From: Burkholderia humptydooensis
GTDB lineage: Bacteria > Pseudomonadota > Gammaproteobacteria > Burkholderiales > Burkholderiaceae
DNA: 64,000 bases
Direction of reading: 5' to 3'
Assembly: GCF_001513745.1 (NCBI RefSeq)
Contig: NZ_CP013380.1
Coordinates: forward strand, 2,294,001 to 2,358,000
Part shown: positions 1 to 8,627 of the stretch, in pieces
Position numbering within the stretch: the first letter of the stretch is position 1
How the letters are laid out: each line of letters starts with the position of its first letter
The notes under the pieces: model-generated
The model's database searches: none
Told to the model about the DNA's origin: nothing
Seen by the model: only the letters and a program-made list of their open reading frames with translations
Made by a program: the position numbers and the translations under genes

Positions 1-442
1 CGACGAGCACGCCGAGCGGCGTGAACGCGATCTTGACGCCGAGCGGCGCGAGGTGGCCGCCGATCCAGCCGTTCTGCGCGTAGACGGCCGCGAGCGAGAT
101 GCCCGCGACCGACGTCGGCAGCGCGAACGGCAAATCGACGATCGCGTCGACGAGCCGCTTGAGCGGAAACGTGTAGCGCACCAGCACCCACGCGACGAGA
201 AAGCCGAACACCGCGTTGACGAGCGCGCCGCCCAGCGCGGCCGCGAACGTCAGCCGGTACGACGCGAGCACGCGCGGCGACGTCGTCGCGGCGACGAACT
301 GGTCCCACGTGAGCGTGGCCGTCTTCAGAAAGGTGGCGGCGAGCGGAATCAGCACCACGAGGCTCAGGTAGGCCAGCGTGATGCCGAGCGTCACGCCGAA
401 TCCGGGCAGCGCGCTCGGCTTGCGGAAGGTGAACGTCGTCAT
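1..442 (-). CDS. cysT: Sulfate/thiosulfate ABC transporter permease CysT (3' part missing)
   Basis: Inner-membrane permease of the CysTWA importer that takes up sulfate or thiosulfate delivered by a periplasmic binding protein. Only the N-terminal 147 residues are in the window; the gene runs off the left edge. The product begins MTTFTFRKPSALPGFGVT and shows two hydrophobic segments followed by the stretch VDAIVDLPFALPTSVAG, typical of CysT/CysU. It lies 130 bp downstream of sbp on the same strand, so the two are probably one sulfur-starvation operon. Family call is from recognised sequence; the operon is inferred from spacing. Confidence 0.9.
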   Translation of the reverse strand, partial: MTTFTFRKPSALPGFGVTLGITLAYLSLVVLIPLAATFLKTATLTWDQFVAATTSPRVLASYRLTFAAALGGALVNAVFGFLVAWVLVRYTFPLKRLVDAIVDLPFALPTSVAGISLAAVYAQNGWIGGHLAPLGVKIAFTPLGVLV

Positions 443-485
443 GCGGAATGCTCTTCCAGGGTGATGCACATGGGTCCAACGGCTC

Positions 486-513
486 GGCGGACGCGCTGCA
501 ACGCGCGTCCGCC
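486..513 (-). promoter_or_regulatory. GC hairpin between sbp and cysT
   Basis: A 10-bp perfect stem (GGCGGACGCG / CGCGTCCGCC) with an 8-nt loop sits between the sbp stop and the cysT start. There is no U-tract on the minus strand, so it is more likely an mRNA-stabilising or polarity element that would favour the binding protein over the permease than a full terminator. Confidence 0.45.
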
Positions 514-572
514 GGCCCGATATCGTGTTGTCGCGAAACGGCGCGCCCGTGCGGCGCGCCGCCCGCCCTCGC

Positions 573-1610
573 TCATTGCGGCTTGTAGATCGAATCGAAC
601 ACGCCGCCGTCGGCGAAATGCGTCTTCTGCGCGTGGGTCCAGCCGCCGAACGTGTCGTCGACCGTGTACAGCTTCAGCTTCGGGAACTGCTTCGTGAGCG
701 CCGCCGGCACGTCCTTCGAGCGCGGCCGGTAGTAGTTGCGCGCGGCAATCTCCTGCCCTTCCTTGCTGTACAGGAAATTCAGGTACGCGTCGGCGAGCTT
801 GCGCGTGCCCTTCTTGTCGACGACCTTGTCGACGACCGCCACGGGCGGCTCCGCGAGAATGCTCGCGGACGGCACGACGATCTCGAACTTGTCGGCGCCG
901 AATTCCTTGATCGACAGGAACGCCTCGTTCTCCCACGCGATCAGCACGTCGCCGATGCCGCGCTGCACGAAGCTCGTCGTCGCGCCGCGCGCGCCCGAAT
1001 CGAGCACGCCCGCATTCTTGTACAGCTTCGTGACGAAATCCTTCGCCGTCTGCGCGCTGCCGCCCGGCTTGTGCTGCGCGTACGCCCACGCGGCGAGGTA
1101 GTTCCAGCGCGCGCCGCCCGAGGTCTTCGGGTTCGGCGTGACGATCGACACGCCCGGCTTCACGAGGTCGTCCCAGTCCTTGATCCCCTTCGGATTGCCC
1201 TTGCGCACGAGAAACACGATCGTCGACGTGTATGGCGACGCGTTGTCCGGCAGGCGCTTCTGCCAGTCCTTGTCGATGAGGCCCTTGTTCGCGAGCGCGT
1301 CGATGTCATACGCGAGCGCGAGCGTGACCACGTCGGCCTGCAGGCCGTCGAGCACCGAGCGCGCCTGCGCGCCCGAGCCGCCGTGCGACTGCTTGAAGTT
1401 CACCGTCTCGCCCGTCTTCGCCTTCCACGCCTTGCCGAACGCCTGATTGACGTCCTGGTAGAGCTCGCGCGTCGGGTCGTACGAGACGTTCAGGAACGTC
1501 GTTTCCGCGAGCGCCGGCGTGAGCGCGCCAAGCGCCGCCGCCGCGCCGAGCGCGAATGATGCGATGAGACGGCGCGCGCCGCCTGCCAGCCCCGTGTTGC
1601 GCTTGACCAT
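573..1610 (-). CDS. sbp: Periplasmic sulfate-binding protein Sbp
   Basis: Substrate-binding protein for sulfate import. The 345-residue product has a Sec signal peptide (about residues 1-35, ending TPALA before [10 protein letters not shown]) and then the typical Sbp/CysP sequence with [18 protein letters not shown] and [17 protein letters not shown]. Length matches the family. A GGAG ribosome-binding site precedes the ATG. It is the first gene of a unit leading into cysT and is divergent from lexA. AT-rich DNA immediately upstream (1689-1718) carries an inverted repeat that may bind a CysB-type regulator. Confidence 0.95.
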   Translation of the reverse strand: MVKRNTGLAGGARRLIASFALGAAAALGALTPALAETTFLNVSYDPTRELYQDVNQAFGKAWKAKTGETVNFKQSHGGSGAQARSVLDGLQADVVTLALAYDIDALANKGLIDKDWQKRLPDNASPYTSTIVFLVRKGNPKGIKDWDDLVKPGVSIVTPNPKTSGGARWNYLAAWAYAQHKPGGSAQTAKDFVTKLYKNAGVLDSGARGATTSFVQRGIGDVLIAWENEAFLSIKEFGADKFEIVVPSASILAEPPVAVVDKVVDKKGTRKLADAYLNFLYSKEGQEIAARNYYRPRSKDVPAALTKQFPKLKLYTVDDTFGGWTHAQKTHFADGGVFDSIYKPQ

Positions 1611-1688
1611 CCGTTGTTCTCCAAATGCGTGGGTCGTTCGTTGCGGTTTGTTTGCGATGCCGGGCCAGTCTAACGAACAGGTTTCATC

Positions 1689-1718
1689 ATTAAAAATAAT
1701 CGTTCCTCATTTTTTAAT
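1689..1718 (-). promoter_or_regulatory. Candidate CysB/SsuR-type site upstream of sbp
   Basis: An AT-rich island in otherwise GC-rich DNA contains the inverted repeat ATTAAAAAT (1689-1697) and ATTTTTTAAT (1709-1718). Read on the minus strand it includes AGGAACGATTATTTTTAA, which matches 15 of 18 positions of a sequence upstream of ssuD (18803-18820). CysB and SsuR are known LysR-type regulators of sulfur genes in Burkholderia; assignment of this site to either one is inference. Confidence 0.4.
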
Positions 1719-1847
1719 ACTCAAAAGTGGTAAGGGGCGCCCAATCGACGACTATCGCGTCCGAAGCGCCGCTTCGACGCAGCCGGATCGCGGCGGAATC
1801 GCCGCGATAGCGCCGAACTTCAAGTAACGCTTGAATTTCCCGCGATA

Positions 1848-1863
1848 CTGTATAAAAATACAG
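1848..1863 (+). promoter_or_regulatory. LexA box 1 (SOS operator)
   Basis: CTGTATAAAAATACAG fits CTGT-N8-ACAG perfectly and overlaps the AT-rich promoter segment just upstream of lexA. With the second box 4 bp downstream this is the classic autoregulatory arrangement of lexA. Confidence 0.9.
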
Positions 1864-1867
1864 CTCA

Positions 1868-1883
1868 CTGTCTATCCATACAG
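1868..1883 (+). promoter_or_regulatory. LexA box 2 (SOS operator)
   Basis: CTGTCTATCCATACAG is a second CTGT-N8-ACAG site, ending 7 bp before the lexA ATG. The two box starts are 20 bp apart, so the two dimers would sit on nearly the same DNA face about two helical turns apart. Confidence 0.88.
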
Positions 1884-1890
1884 TCATGCC

Positions 1891-2538
1891 ATGATCAAAC
1901 TCACCGCCCGCCAGCAGCAAGTGTTCGACTTGATTCGTCGCGCGATCGAGCGCTCGGGCTTTCCTCCGACGCGCGCGGAAATCGCCGCCGAGCTGGGCTT
2001 CAGCTCGCCGAACGCGGCCGAGGAGCACTTGCGGGCGCTCGCGCGCAAGGGCGTGATCGAACTGGCGGCGGGCGCGTCGCGCGGCATCCGCCTGCTCGGC
2101 ATCGACGATGCGCCGCATCAGCTAACGCTGCCGCACGCGGCGCTGATGCAGTTGTCGCTGCCGCTCGTCGGCCGTGTCGCGGCGGGCAGCCCGATCCTCG
2201 CGCAGGAACACATCTCGCAGCACTACGCTTGCGATCCCGCGCTCTTCTCGAGCAAGCCGGATTACCTGCTGAAGGTGCGCGGCCTGTCGATGCGCGACGC
2301 CGGCATCCTCGACGGCGATCTGCTCGCCGTGCAGAAGCGCACCGAGGCGAAGGACGGCCAGATCATCGTCGCGCGGCTCGGCGACGACGTCACGGTCAAG
2401 CGCCTGAAGCGCCGGCCGGGCGGCATCGAGCTGATCGCCGAGAACCCCGACTACGAGAACATCTTCGTGAAGGCCGGCAGCGCGGAATTCGCGCTCGAAG
2501 GCATCGCCGTCGGGCTGATCCGCCCGGGCGAGTTCTGA
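1891..2538 (+). CDS. lexA: SOS repressor LexA
   Basis: Represses DNA-damage genes and cleaves itself when stimulated by RecA filaments. The 215-residue product has an N-terminal winged helix ([15 protein letters not shown] to about residue 65) and a C-terminal S24 protease domain. The scissile Ala98-Gly99 pair lies in GRVAAGS, the nucleophile is Ser133 in GLSMRDAG, and the general base is Lys170 in DVTVKRLK. An upstream in-frame start at 1831 would put the SOS boxes inside the gene, so 1891 is preferred. Negative autoregulation follows from the two LexA boxes directly upstream. Confidence 0.97.
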   Translation: MIKLTARQQQVFDLIRRAIERSGFPPTRAEIAAELGFSSPNAAEEHLRALARKGVIELAAGASRGIRLLGIDDAPHQLTLPHAALMQLSLPLVGRVAAGSPILAQEHISQHYACDPALFSSKPDYLLKVRGLSMRDAGILDGDLLAVQKRTEAKDGQIIVARLGDDVTVKRLKRRPGGIELIAENPDYENIFVKAGSAEFALEGIAVGLIRPGEF

Positions 2539-2602
2539 CCGCCTTTCGGCCAGCCGCGGCCCCGCCCGTCTATCCGCCATTCGACTGGATCTGGAGAACC
2601 TC

Positions 2603-2929
2603 ATGGAACGCCTCGCCCGCCTGCTGCCCTTCCGCCAATTCGGCCGTCTGCGCCATCTGCGCGGTCGCACGCCGTGCGCGCCGCTCGTCGCCGCTCATTC
2701 GCGCGACAATGCGAACGCCCAGCCGTCGCTGCTGCCGTCCGCGCTCCCGGCGTTCGCACGTGTGTCGCTGAACGGCTCGCTCCATCATGCGGAGCCCGCG
2801 CGGCGTGCGCCGGTTCGCGTCTATCACGGGCCGTCGCGATTCATCATGGTCGGCACGGTCGACGCGATCTGCCGAATGATCGATCGATGCATCGCCGAGG
2901 AACGTTCGCTGACGCAGCAAGGTCTGTAA
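2603..2929 (+). CDS. Small hypothetical protein downstream of lexA
   Basis: A 108-residue protein of no family I recognise. The N-terminal half is basic (MERLARLLPFRQFGRLRHLR), the middle is low-complexity, and the C-terminal part (VRVYHGPSRFIMVGTVDAIC to the end) looks folded. The ATG has a GGAG site 10 bp upstream. The gene starts 64 bp after lexA with no obvious terminator between them, so SOS co-induction is plausible. The position recalls sulA of pseudomonads, but I see no SulA-like sequence. Confidence 0.6.
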   Translation: MERLARLLPFRQFGRLRHLRGRTPCAPLVAAHSRDNANAQPSLLPSALPAFARVSLNGSLHHAEPARRAPVRVYHGPSRFIMVGTVDAICRMIDRCIAEERSLTQQGL

Positions 2930-2966
2930 CGGACCAGGGCCCGTTCGTTTCGTCGGGGGAGACCGC

Positions 2967-3707
2967 TTGAATTCCACTGCACGCCTGCGAGGGCGTTTCC
3001 TGAAGCCGGCGTCGGTCGTCGTGGCGCTGATCGTCGCCGCTGCCGCGGTGGTGTATGCGTACGCGTCGCCTTATCTCGCGCTCAGGCAGATGAGGCAGGC
3101 AATCGACGCGCGCGACGCGCAGGCGATCAGCGCCTATGTCGATTTCCCCGCGCTGCGGATCAGCCTGAAGCAGCAACTGACCGATGAATTGATGCGGCGC
3201 ATCGACGCGCAAAAGCGCGACAACCCGCTCGCGATCATCGGCGCGATGATCGGCTCGGCGCTCGTTGGCCCGCTGGTCGACGCCTATGCGACGCCTGAAG
3301 GCGTCGCCGCGCTGATGAGCGGCCTGCCGCCGCGCGCGCGGCCCGGACAACGGCCGCCCGAGTTGAATCGGCCCGGCGATCAAGCGGCCAGCCAGGCCGT
3401 GACGGCCTCAGCCGGCGCAGGCGCGCCGCCGGGCAGCGCAGGCAACGCCGACGCGGCGCGCAGCCCGTCTCCTGCGGCAAGCGGCGCGGCGGCGCAAACC
3501 GCATCGGCGCCCGCGCCCGATATGCCGGCCGCCGCGTCGGGCTCGCCGTCCGGCCCATCGCCGCAAACAAGCGCCGGCTATCGAAGCTTCGACGAATTCG
3601 TCGTCACGTATCGCCGCGACGACGGCAGCGCGCGTTATGCTGCGGTCTTTCGTCGCAGCGGGGTCTTGGGCTGGAAATTGTCGGCAGTCGATTTACACGA
3701 CGATTGA
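2967..3707 (+). CDS. DUF2939-like membrane-anchored protein
   Basis: A 246-residue protein of unknown function. It has one N-terminal membrane segment (about residues 16-34, VVVALIVAAAAVVYAYA) followed by the sequence YLALRQMRQAIDARDAQAISAYVDFPALRISLKQQ, which resembles the DUF2939 family. A long Ala/Pro/Ser-rich linker (about residues 130-200) leads to a compact C-terminal segment (YRSFDEFVVTYRRDDG). The start is TTG with a strong GGGGGAGA site 6 bp upstream. The low-complexity linker suggests an extracytoplasmic spacer. Family assignment is from memory of the motif, not a search. Confidence 0.65.
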   Translation: MNSTARLRGRFLKPASVVVALIVAAAAVVYAYASPYLALRQMRQAIDARDAQAISAYVDFPALRISLKQQLTDELMRRIDAQKRDNPLAIIGAMIGSALVGPLVDAYATPEGVAALMSGLPPRARPGQRPPELNRPGDQAASQAVTASAGAGAPPGSAGNADAARSPSPAASGAAAQTASAPAPDMPAAASGSPSGPSPQTSAGYRSFDEFVVTYRRDDGSARYAAVFRRSGVLGWKLSAVDLHDD

Positions 3708-4004
3708 ATCCGACTCGGGGCGCGAGCGTGTCGGCCGCGCGCGATCTGACGGCGACTTGCGCCGCGCATCAAAGCAAACCGCTACAAACCGCCGCGCGAA
3801 GCAAACGGCCACGCGGCAAACCGCCGGGATACCCGCCCGCGGGCCCTTCACTGAGAACGGGCCGGAACCGGCGCGGGCCGTTTACCCGATCGAGCCAATC
3901 CCGAGCGTCAGCGGCCAAGAAGAACCGCCAACGCCGGCCCCGACCGCTCGGCCGCCCCCTCGATCCGTCAATTCCTGTTCGCCCACCGCCGCGCCGGCGG
4001 CTCG
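3708..4004. other. Gene-free interval between two converging genes
   Basis: No frame here has a convincing start or composition. The segment holds GC-rich inverted repeats (for example around CGGGCCC and GGGCCG near 3840-3890) that could help end transcription arriving from both sides. No U-tract terminator is visible. Confidence 0.5.
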
Positions 4005-4496
4005 TCAGTGTCCGGTCGTCGCGGCCGCGTCCTTCGCGCTTTCCGCTTTCTGCTCGGCAGGCGACGAACACGCCACCAGAATGCTGCACGACACGCGGTC
4101 GAGCAGTTGCGTACTGCCGGAGCCCATCCACCACCGCGACAAGCCGCTGCGGCAACGATGGCCGACCACGACGAGATCGACGTTCAGCTTCGTCGCGAGA
4201 TTCGCGATCTCGTCGATCGGATAACCGAACGCGAAATGCCCCTGCGCGTGCACGCCACGCTCGGTCAGCCAGTCGACGCCCTCTTGCAGGATCTCCCGCG
4301 CGGTTTCCTCGAAGCGGCTGCACGCGACGTCGGTCAGCAGGCCGGCGCTTTGCGCAATGCTCGAGCGCATGTCGACGACCGACAGCAGGTGCGTCTCCGC
4401 CTTCAGATCGAGCGCCAGATCGGCGCCGCATCGCAACGCCTTGCGGCCTTCGAGCGTGCCGTCGTAGCACAGCAGAATCTTCTTGTAGCTAGCCAT
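4005..4496 (-). CDS. Universal stress protein (UspA family)
   Basis: A 163-residue single-domain universal stress protein. It starts MASYKKILLCYDGTLEGRKAL, the usual first strand and ATP-binding-fold motif, and carries VDLVVVGHRCRSGLSRWWMGS followed by SCSILVA, the G-x2-G-x9-G(S/T)-like C-terminal signature in degenerate form. The first part of a longer frame (starting at 4700) is rejected because ATG 4496 has a good GGGAGG site and gives the family length. It stands alone; regulation cannot be read from the sequence. Confidence 0.88.
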   Translation of the reverse strand: MASYKKILLCYDGTLEGRKALRCGADLALDLKAETHLLSVVDMRSSIAQSAGLLTDVACSRFEETAREILQEGVDWLTERGVHAQGHFAFGYPIDEIANLATKLNVDLVVVGHRCRSGLSRWWMGSGSTQLLDRVSCSILVACSSPAEQKAESAKDAAATTGH

Positions 4497-4725
4497 TTCG
4501 GCCTCCCCAATGCGCGACTCGCGCACGGATTCATCATGCTGCGCCGCAATTCCAGATGCAAGCGCTGGAAAACGCTGATTCGCGTTGCACCGCGAAAGCG
4601 CGATGATGCGACGCAGGAAGCAGCGACATCTGCGCCGGGACAATGCAAACGCGCTGAAGCGATACGGCCGATGCACTAGAATGGCCCGTTCGTGTCGCAC
4701 GATTCCAATTGAAAGTCACTTGCCC

Positions 4726-5640
4726 ATGTCTGTCGCACCGATCGATTTTCAACAAGTCGAGAAACGCTATGACGACAAGCTCGTCGTCAACGGCTTGTCG
4801 TTTCATGTGCAGCCCGGCGAATGCTTCGGCCTGCTCGGCCCGAACGGCGCCGGCAAGACGACGACGCTCAAGATGCTGCTCGGCATCACGCATCCGAACG
4901 CAGGCTCGATCAGCCTGTGCGGCGAGCCCGTGCCGTCCCGCGCGCGGCATGCGCGGCGGCGCGTCGGCGTCGTGCCGCAATTCGACAACCTCGACCCCGA
5001 CTTCACCGTTCGCGAGAACCTGCTCGTGTTCGCCCGCTACTTCGGGCTCGCCGCGCACGAGGCGCGCGCGCTCGTGCCGCCGCTGCTCGAGTTTGCGAAA
5101 CTCGAAAACAAGGCGGATGCGAAGGTGGGCGAGCTGTCGGGCGGGATGAAGCGGCGGCTCACGCTCGCGCGCGCGCTCGTCAACAATCCCGACGTGCTCG
5201 TGCTCGACGAACCGACGACGGGCCTCGACCCGCAAGCCCGGCATCTGATGTGGGAGCGGCTGCGCTCGCTCCTCGCGCGCGGCAAGACGATTCTGCTCAC
5301 CACGCACTTCATGGAAGAGGCCGAGCGCCTGTGCCACCGCCTGTGCGTGATCGAGGAAGGGCGCAAGATTGCGGAAGGCGCGCCGCGCACGCTGATCGAA
5401 TCGGAAATCGGCTGCGACGTGATCGAAATCTACGGGCCCGATCCCGCGCAGCTTCGCGACGAGCTCGCGCCGTTCGCCGAGCGCACCGAGATCAGCGGCG
5501 AAACGCTCTTTTGCTACGTCAGCGACCCGGAGCCGATCAACGCGCGCCTGAAGGGCCGCGCCGGCCTGCGCTATCTGCACCGCCCCGCGAATCTCGAAGA
5601 CGTATTCCTGCGGCTGACGGGCCGCGAGATGCTGGATTGA
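4726..5640 (+). CDS. nodI: NodI-type ABC exporter ATPase
   Basis: Cytoplasmic ATPase of an ABC-2 type exporter. The 304-residue product has Walker A GPNGAGKT (residues 38-45), the signature [15 protein letters not shown], Walker [14 protein letters not shown] and the H-loop [12 protein letters not shown], followed by a family-specific C-terminal domain ending in [17 protein letters not shown]. The start at 4726 gives the usual NodI length. nodJ begins 5 bp after the stop, so ATPase and permease are co-translated. In rhizobia NodIJ exports lipo-chitin Nod factor; here no nod biosynthesis genes are present, so the substrate is unknown. Confidence 0.9.
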   Translation: MSVAPIDFQQVEKRYDDKLVVNGLSFHVQPGECFGLLGPNGAGKTTTLKMLLGITHPNAGSISLCGEPVPSRARHARRRVGVVPQFDNLDPDFTVRENLLVFARYFGLAAHEARALVPPLLEFAKLENKADAKVGELSGGMKRRLTLARALVNNPDVLVLDEPTTGLDPQARHLMWERLRSLLARGKTILLTTHFMEEAERLCHRLCVIEEGRKIAEGAPRTLIESEIGCDVIEIYGPDPAQLRDELAPFAERTEISGETLFCYVSDPEPINARLKGRAGLRYLHRPANLEDVFLRLTGREMLD

Positions 5641-5644
5641 CACG

Positions 5645-6481
5645 ATGGATACACGCCACTACACGCCGTCGCAGGCGCTCGCCCCCCGCCGGCGCGAATC
5701 GGCGTTCGCACTCGCGCTGCCCGCGAACGCCACCAACTGGATCGCCGTCTGGCGACGCAACTATCTCGTCTGGCAAAAGCTGGCGATCGCGTCGATGTTC
5801 GGCAATCTCGCCGATCCGATGATCTATCTGTTCGGCCTCGGGCTCGGGCTCGGGCTGATGGTCGGGCACGTCGAGGGCGTGTCGTACATCGCGTTCCTCG
5901 CGGCCGGAACGGTCGGCTCGAGCGTGATGATATCGGCGAGCTTCGAGTCGATGTACTCGGGCTTCTCGCGGATGCACGTGCAGCGCACGTGGGAAGCGAT
6001 CATGCACACACCGCTGTCGCTCGGCGACATCGTGCTCGGCGAGATCGTCTGGGCCGCGAGCAAGGCGATGCTGTCGGGCGCGGCGATCATGCTCGTCGCC
6101 GGCGTCCTCGGCTATGCGAAGTTTCCGTCGATGCTCGTCGCGCTGCCGGTGATCGCGCTCGCCGGCGTCGCGTTCGCGAGCCTCGCGATGATCGTCACCG
6201 CGCTCGCGCCGTCCTACGATTTCTTCATGTTCTATCAGACGCTCGTGCTGACACCGATGCTGCTGCTGTCGGGCGTGTTTTTCCCGCTCACGCAATTGCC
6301 CGAATTCGCGCAGCACATCGCGCACGCGCTGCCGCTCGCAAATGCAGTCGACCTGATCCGCCCGGCGATGCTCGACCGTCCGGCAACCGACGTCGCGCTC
6401 CACGTCGCCATGCTCGCCGCGTATGCGGTCGGCGGATTCTTCGTCTGCGCGCGCCTGTTCAGGCGCCGGATGATGCGCTGA
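5645..6481 (+). CDS. nodJ: NodJ-type ABC-2 exporter permease
   Basis: Inner-membrane partner of NodI, 278 residues with about six membrane segments. The motif [17 protein letters not shown] near residues 57-72 and [19 protein letters not shown] near residue 200 are characteristic of NodJ and related ABC-2 permeases. The ATG lies 5 bp after nodI, indicating translational coupling. The cargo cannot be told from the sequence. Confidence 0.9.
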   Translation: MDTRHYTPSQALAPRRRESAFALALPANATNWIAVWRRNYLVWQKLAIASMFGNLADPMIYLFGLGLGLGLMVGHVEGVSYIAFLAAGTVGSSVMISASFESMYSGFSRMHVQRTWEAIMHTPLSLGDIVLGEIVWAASKAMLSGAAIMLVAGVLGYAKFPSMLVALPVIALAGVAFASLAMIVTALAPSYDFFMFYQTLVLTPMLLLSGVFFPLTQLPEFAQHIAHALPLANAVDLIRPAMLDRPATDVALHVAMLAAYAVGGFFVCARLFRRRMMR

Positions 6482-6507
6482 CCAACCGGGCCGCGCCGGC
6501 CCCGGCC

Positions 6508-6531
6508 GGCGCGCCGCCGCGACGGCGCGCC
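6508..6531. terminator. Convergent GC hairpin after nodJ
   Basis: A 9-bp perfect stem GGCGCGCCG / CGGCGCGCC with loop CCGCGA lies between the converging stops of nodJ and the next gene. There is no T-run, so efficiency as an intrinsic terminator is uncertain. Confidence 0.35.
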
Positions 6532-6604
6532 GCGCCGAATGCCGGACGAGCGAGCCGTTCGGACCGCGCCGCGCCGATGCGCCGCGCGGCCTCCGGCGCT
6601 GCGC

Positions 6605-7027
6605 TCACTCGTCGTCGTCGCTCCACGGCATCTCGACATCGGTCAGAAACGCGACGGTCGCGAGCGGCCCGCCTTCCTGCCGGCCGAGCTTGCCGTCCGC
6701 GCGGTGCCATTCGACCCGGAACATCGTGCCCGGATCGTCGGCGAGCAGGTACACGGTACGCAATTCCTCCGGATCGGCGTCCCCGACCGGGCCGTCGAAC
6801 GACACGAGCATCTTCTGTGGCCACACGCCGTTGACCGGATCGTAGACGCGCTCGCCCTGCGGAATGTCGATGCTCGCGTCGACGCCGATCGTCGCCGACG
6901 CCTCGACGATCATCTTGCCAAGCGCGCTCAGCACCGCGGTCGCGCGCGTGGAGTTGGCCTGGCGAATCGCGAGATCGCCGCGCGTCAGTGCCTGTTCGAG
7001 GCGGGGATGTACCTTGTGTTGCGTCAT
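6605..7027 (-). CDS. Conserved-looking hypothetical protein (140 aa)
   Basis: I do not recognise the family. The 140-residue protein starts MTQHKVHPRLEQALTRGDLA; the N-terminal half is helical (ANSTRATAVLSALGKMIVEA), and the second half has alternating hydrophobic residues consistent with beta strands (KMLVSFDGPVGDA, TMFRVEWHRADG). It ends in an acidic tail (MPWSDDDE). The longer upstream frame is rejected because it would read through the predicted terminator at 7055-7089. No signal peptide or membrane segment is seen. Confidence 0.7.
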   Translation of the reverse strand: MTQHKVHPRLEQALTRGDLAIRQANSTRATAVLSALGKMIVEASATIGVDASIDIPQGERVYDPVNGVWPQKMLVSFDGPVGDADPEELRTVYLLADDPGTMFRVEWHRADGKLGRQEGGPLATVAFLTDVEMPWSDDDE

Positions 7028-7054
7028 GCGTTTTCCTGATTGCTTCTGCTTCTG

Positions 7055-7089
7055 AAAAATGACGGCCGGCCTCGACTCCGAGACCGGCC
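7055..7089 (-). terminator. Intrinsic terminator for the permease gene
   Basis: On the minus strand a GGCCGG-T-CTCG / CGAG-G-CCGGCC stem with a 4-nt loop is followed by GTCATTTTTC. It lies about 140 nt after the stop of the permease at 7232 and just before the next minus-strand gene. Confidence 0.65.
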
Positions 7090-7231
7090 CGATCGAGTGC
7101 ACCGCATGCGGACGGCCGATGCGCCGACACCCCGGCCGCACCGACCACACACCCGCCGAACCGCCGAACCATCTAACCGCCGAGCAGATTTCCCCGTCCG
7201 GTCACTCGGCCCGCGGTTCGGCCAACCTCGC

Positions 7232-8293
7232 TCAGAACCCGAGCGCGACCGCCGCCAGCCCGCCGACCACCCCGAACGCGACGACGAGCGCCGCGACGAG
7301 CGCGAGCGTCGTCGGCTTGAACGAGCGCGCCAGCATCGCGAGCGACGGCACGCTGACGGGCGGCAGCGTCATCAGCAGCGCGCCCGCGGGGCCGACGCCC
7401 ATGCCGAGCGACAGCATCGCCTGAATGATCGGCACCTCGCCCGCGGTCGGAATCACGAACAGCATGCCCGCGATCGCAAATGCGAGGATCCAGCCGATCC
7501 CGTTGCCGATGTCCGGCCCGATGTGCGGAAACAGCCACGCACGCGCCGCGCCGAGCAGCAGCACGAGCACCAGGTATTCGGGCACGAGGCGCACGGTCAT
7601 CCGCGCGAAAATCTTCATCCACCGCACGAACGCGTTGCCGGCCGCCGCCTGCTCGGCGACGAGCTTCGCGCGCAGCGCATCGTCGACGACGCGCGTTTGC
7701 GCGCCGGCGAGACGATTGATCAGATAACCGATGCCGAACACCATCGCGACGCCAAGCACGAGCCGCAGCGCACTCCAGTGCCAGCCGAGCACGAAGCCCA
7801 TGAACACGAGCGCGGCGGGATTGAGCACGGTGTTGCCGAGCCAGAACGCGAGTGCGCCGCCCGGCGACGCGTCGCGCTCGCGCAGGCCCGCGACGACGGG
7901 CGCCGCGCAGCACGTGCACATCATGCCCGGCAGCGCGAGCAAGCCCCCCGCTGCGACGCTGCCGAAGCCCGTGCCGCCGAGCGCGCGCGCGACCCAGTGC
8001 GCGGGCAGGAGCGCCTGCACCGCCGAGCCGAGCAGCAGGCCGAGCACCATCGCCTGCCAGATCGCCTTGCCGTATGCCCACGCGTAATCGAGCGCCGCCT
8101 GCAGCGACGGCCCCGGCGCGTGCGCCGCGGCGCCCATCAGGATCGACTGGCCGATCGAATGATGCTCGGCCGCGACGAACGCCTTGTGATAGTACGGAAA
8201 CCACTTCACGTAGAAGAGGCCCGCGACGGCCAGCACGACGAACGTCGCGAGGCCGAGCGCCGGATGCTGTGTGTAGGAACGGGAACTGCTCAT
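7232..8293 (-). CDS. Permease of the ArsP/DUF318 family with a CTCC motif
   Basis: A 353-residue membrane protein with about eight to ten segments, matching the PF03773 (ArsP_1, formerly DUF318) permease pattern: two halves with PGMMCTCCAAPVVAGLRER and, in the second half, FVIPTAGEVPIIQAML. The cysteines in MMCTCC are the obvious candidates for binding a thiophilic substrate, since ArsP relatives export trivalent organoarsenicals. Start ATG 8293 is chosen over an upstream one at 8335 because the product then begins MSSSRSYTQHPALG. The real substrate is unknown. A perfect 20-bp palindrome lies upstream. Confidence 0.8.
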   Translation of the reverse strand: MSSSRSYTQHPALGLATFVVLAVAGLFYVKWFPYYHKAFVAAEHHSIGQSILMGAAAHAPGPSLQAALDYAWAYGKAIWQAMVLGLLLGSAVQALLPAHWVARALGGTGFGSVAAGGLLALPGMMCTCCAAPVVAGLRERDASPGGALAFWLGNTVLNPAALVFMGFVLGWHWSALRLVLGVAMVFGIGYLINRLAGAQTRVVDDALRAKLVAEQAAAGNAFVRWMKIFARMTVRLVPEYLVLVLLLGAARAWLFPHIGPDIGNGIGWILAFAIAGMLFVIPTAGEVPIIQAMLSLGMGVGPAGALLMTLPPVSVPSLAMLARSFKPTTLALVAALVVAFGVVGGLAAVALGF

Positions 8294-8367
8294 GCTGGTC
8301 GCCGTGAATGCGTGTGATTGAACGTTATGGCGCATCGACGCAGAAAGCCGAAGACGGACGAATGCCG

Positions 8368-8387
8368 CGTCGCGTCATGACGCGACG
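8368..8387. promoter_or_regulatory. Perfect 20-bp palindrome upstream of the permease
   Basis: CGTCGCGTCATGACGCGACG is its own reverse complement and lies about 75 bp upstream of the permease start. A symmetric site of this size in a promoter region suggests an operator for a dimeric repressor. The rest of the 8294-8627 interval shows no gene. Confidence 0.45.
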
Positions 8388-8627
8388 GACGGCGGCTCAT
8401 CGGCGCCTCGGTTTCGGATGCGGGATGACGCGTCCGGCCTGACGAGCCGGACAGCCAACGGAAAGCGGCAATTATCGCACGCGGCGCGCGATTCTCCGAT
8501 TGGGGCATTCGAGGCGGCGGCGCCTGGCGTCCTGCCGAACGGCGTCCGGTGGGCCGTCAGCGCATCCGCGAAGCCGACAGGCCACCATCTCGGCAGGCCG
8601 CAGGACTGCGCCGCCGACCGTCAGCCG

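Noticed and set aside
2603..2929. SulA as the product of the gene after lexA
   Set aside because: Position fits but sequence shows no SulA or RecA-like features.
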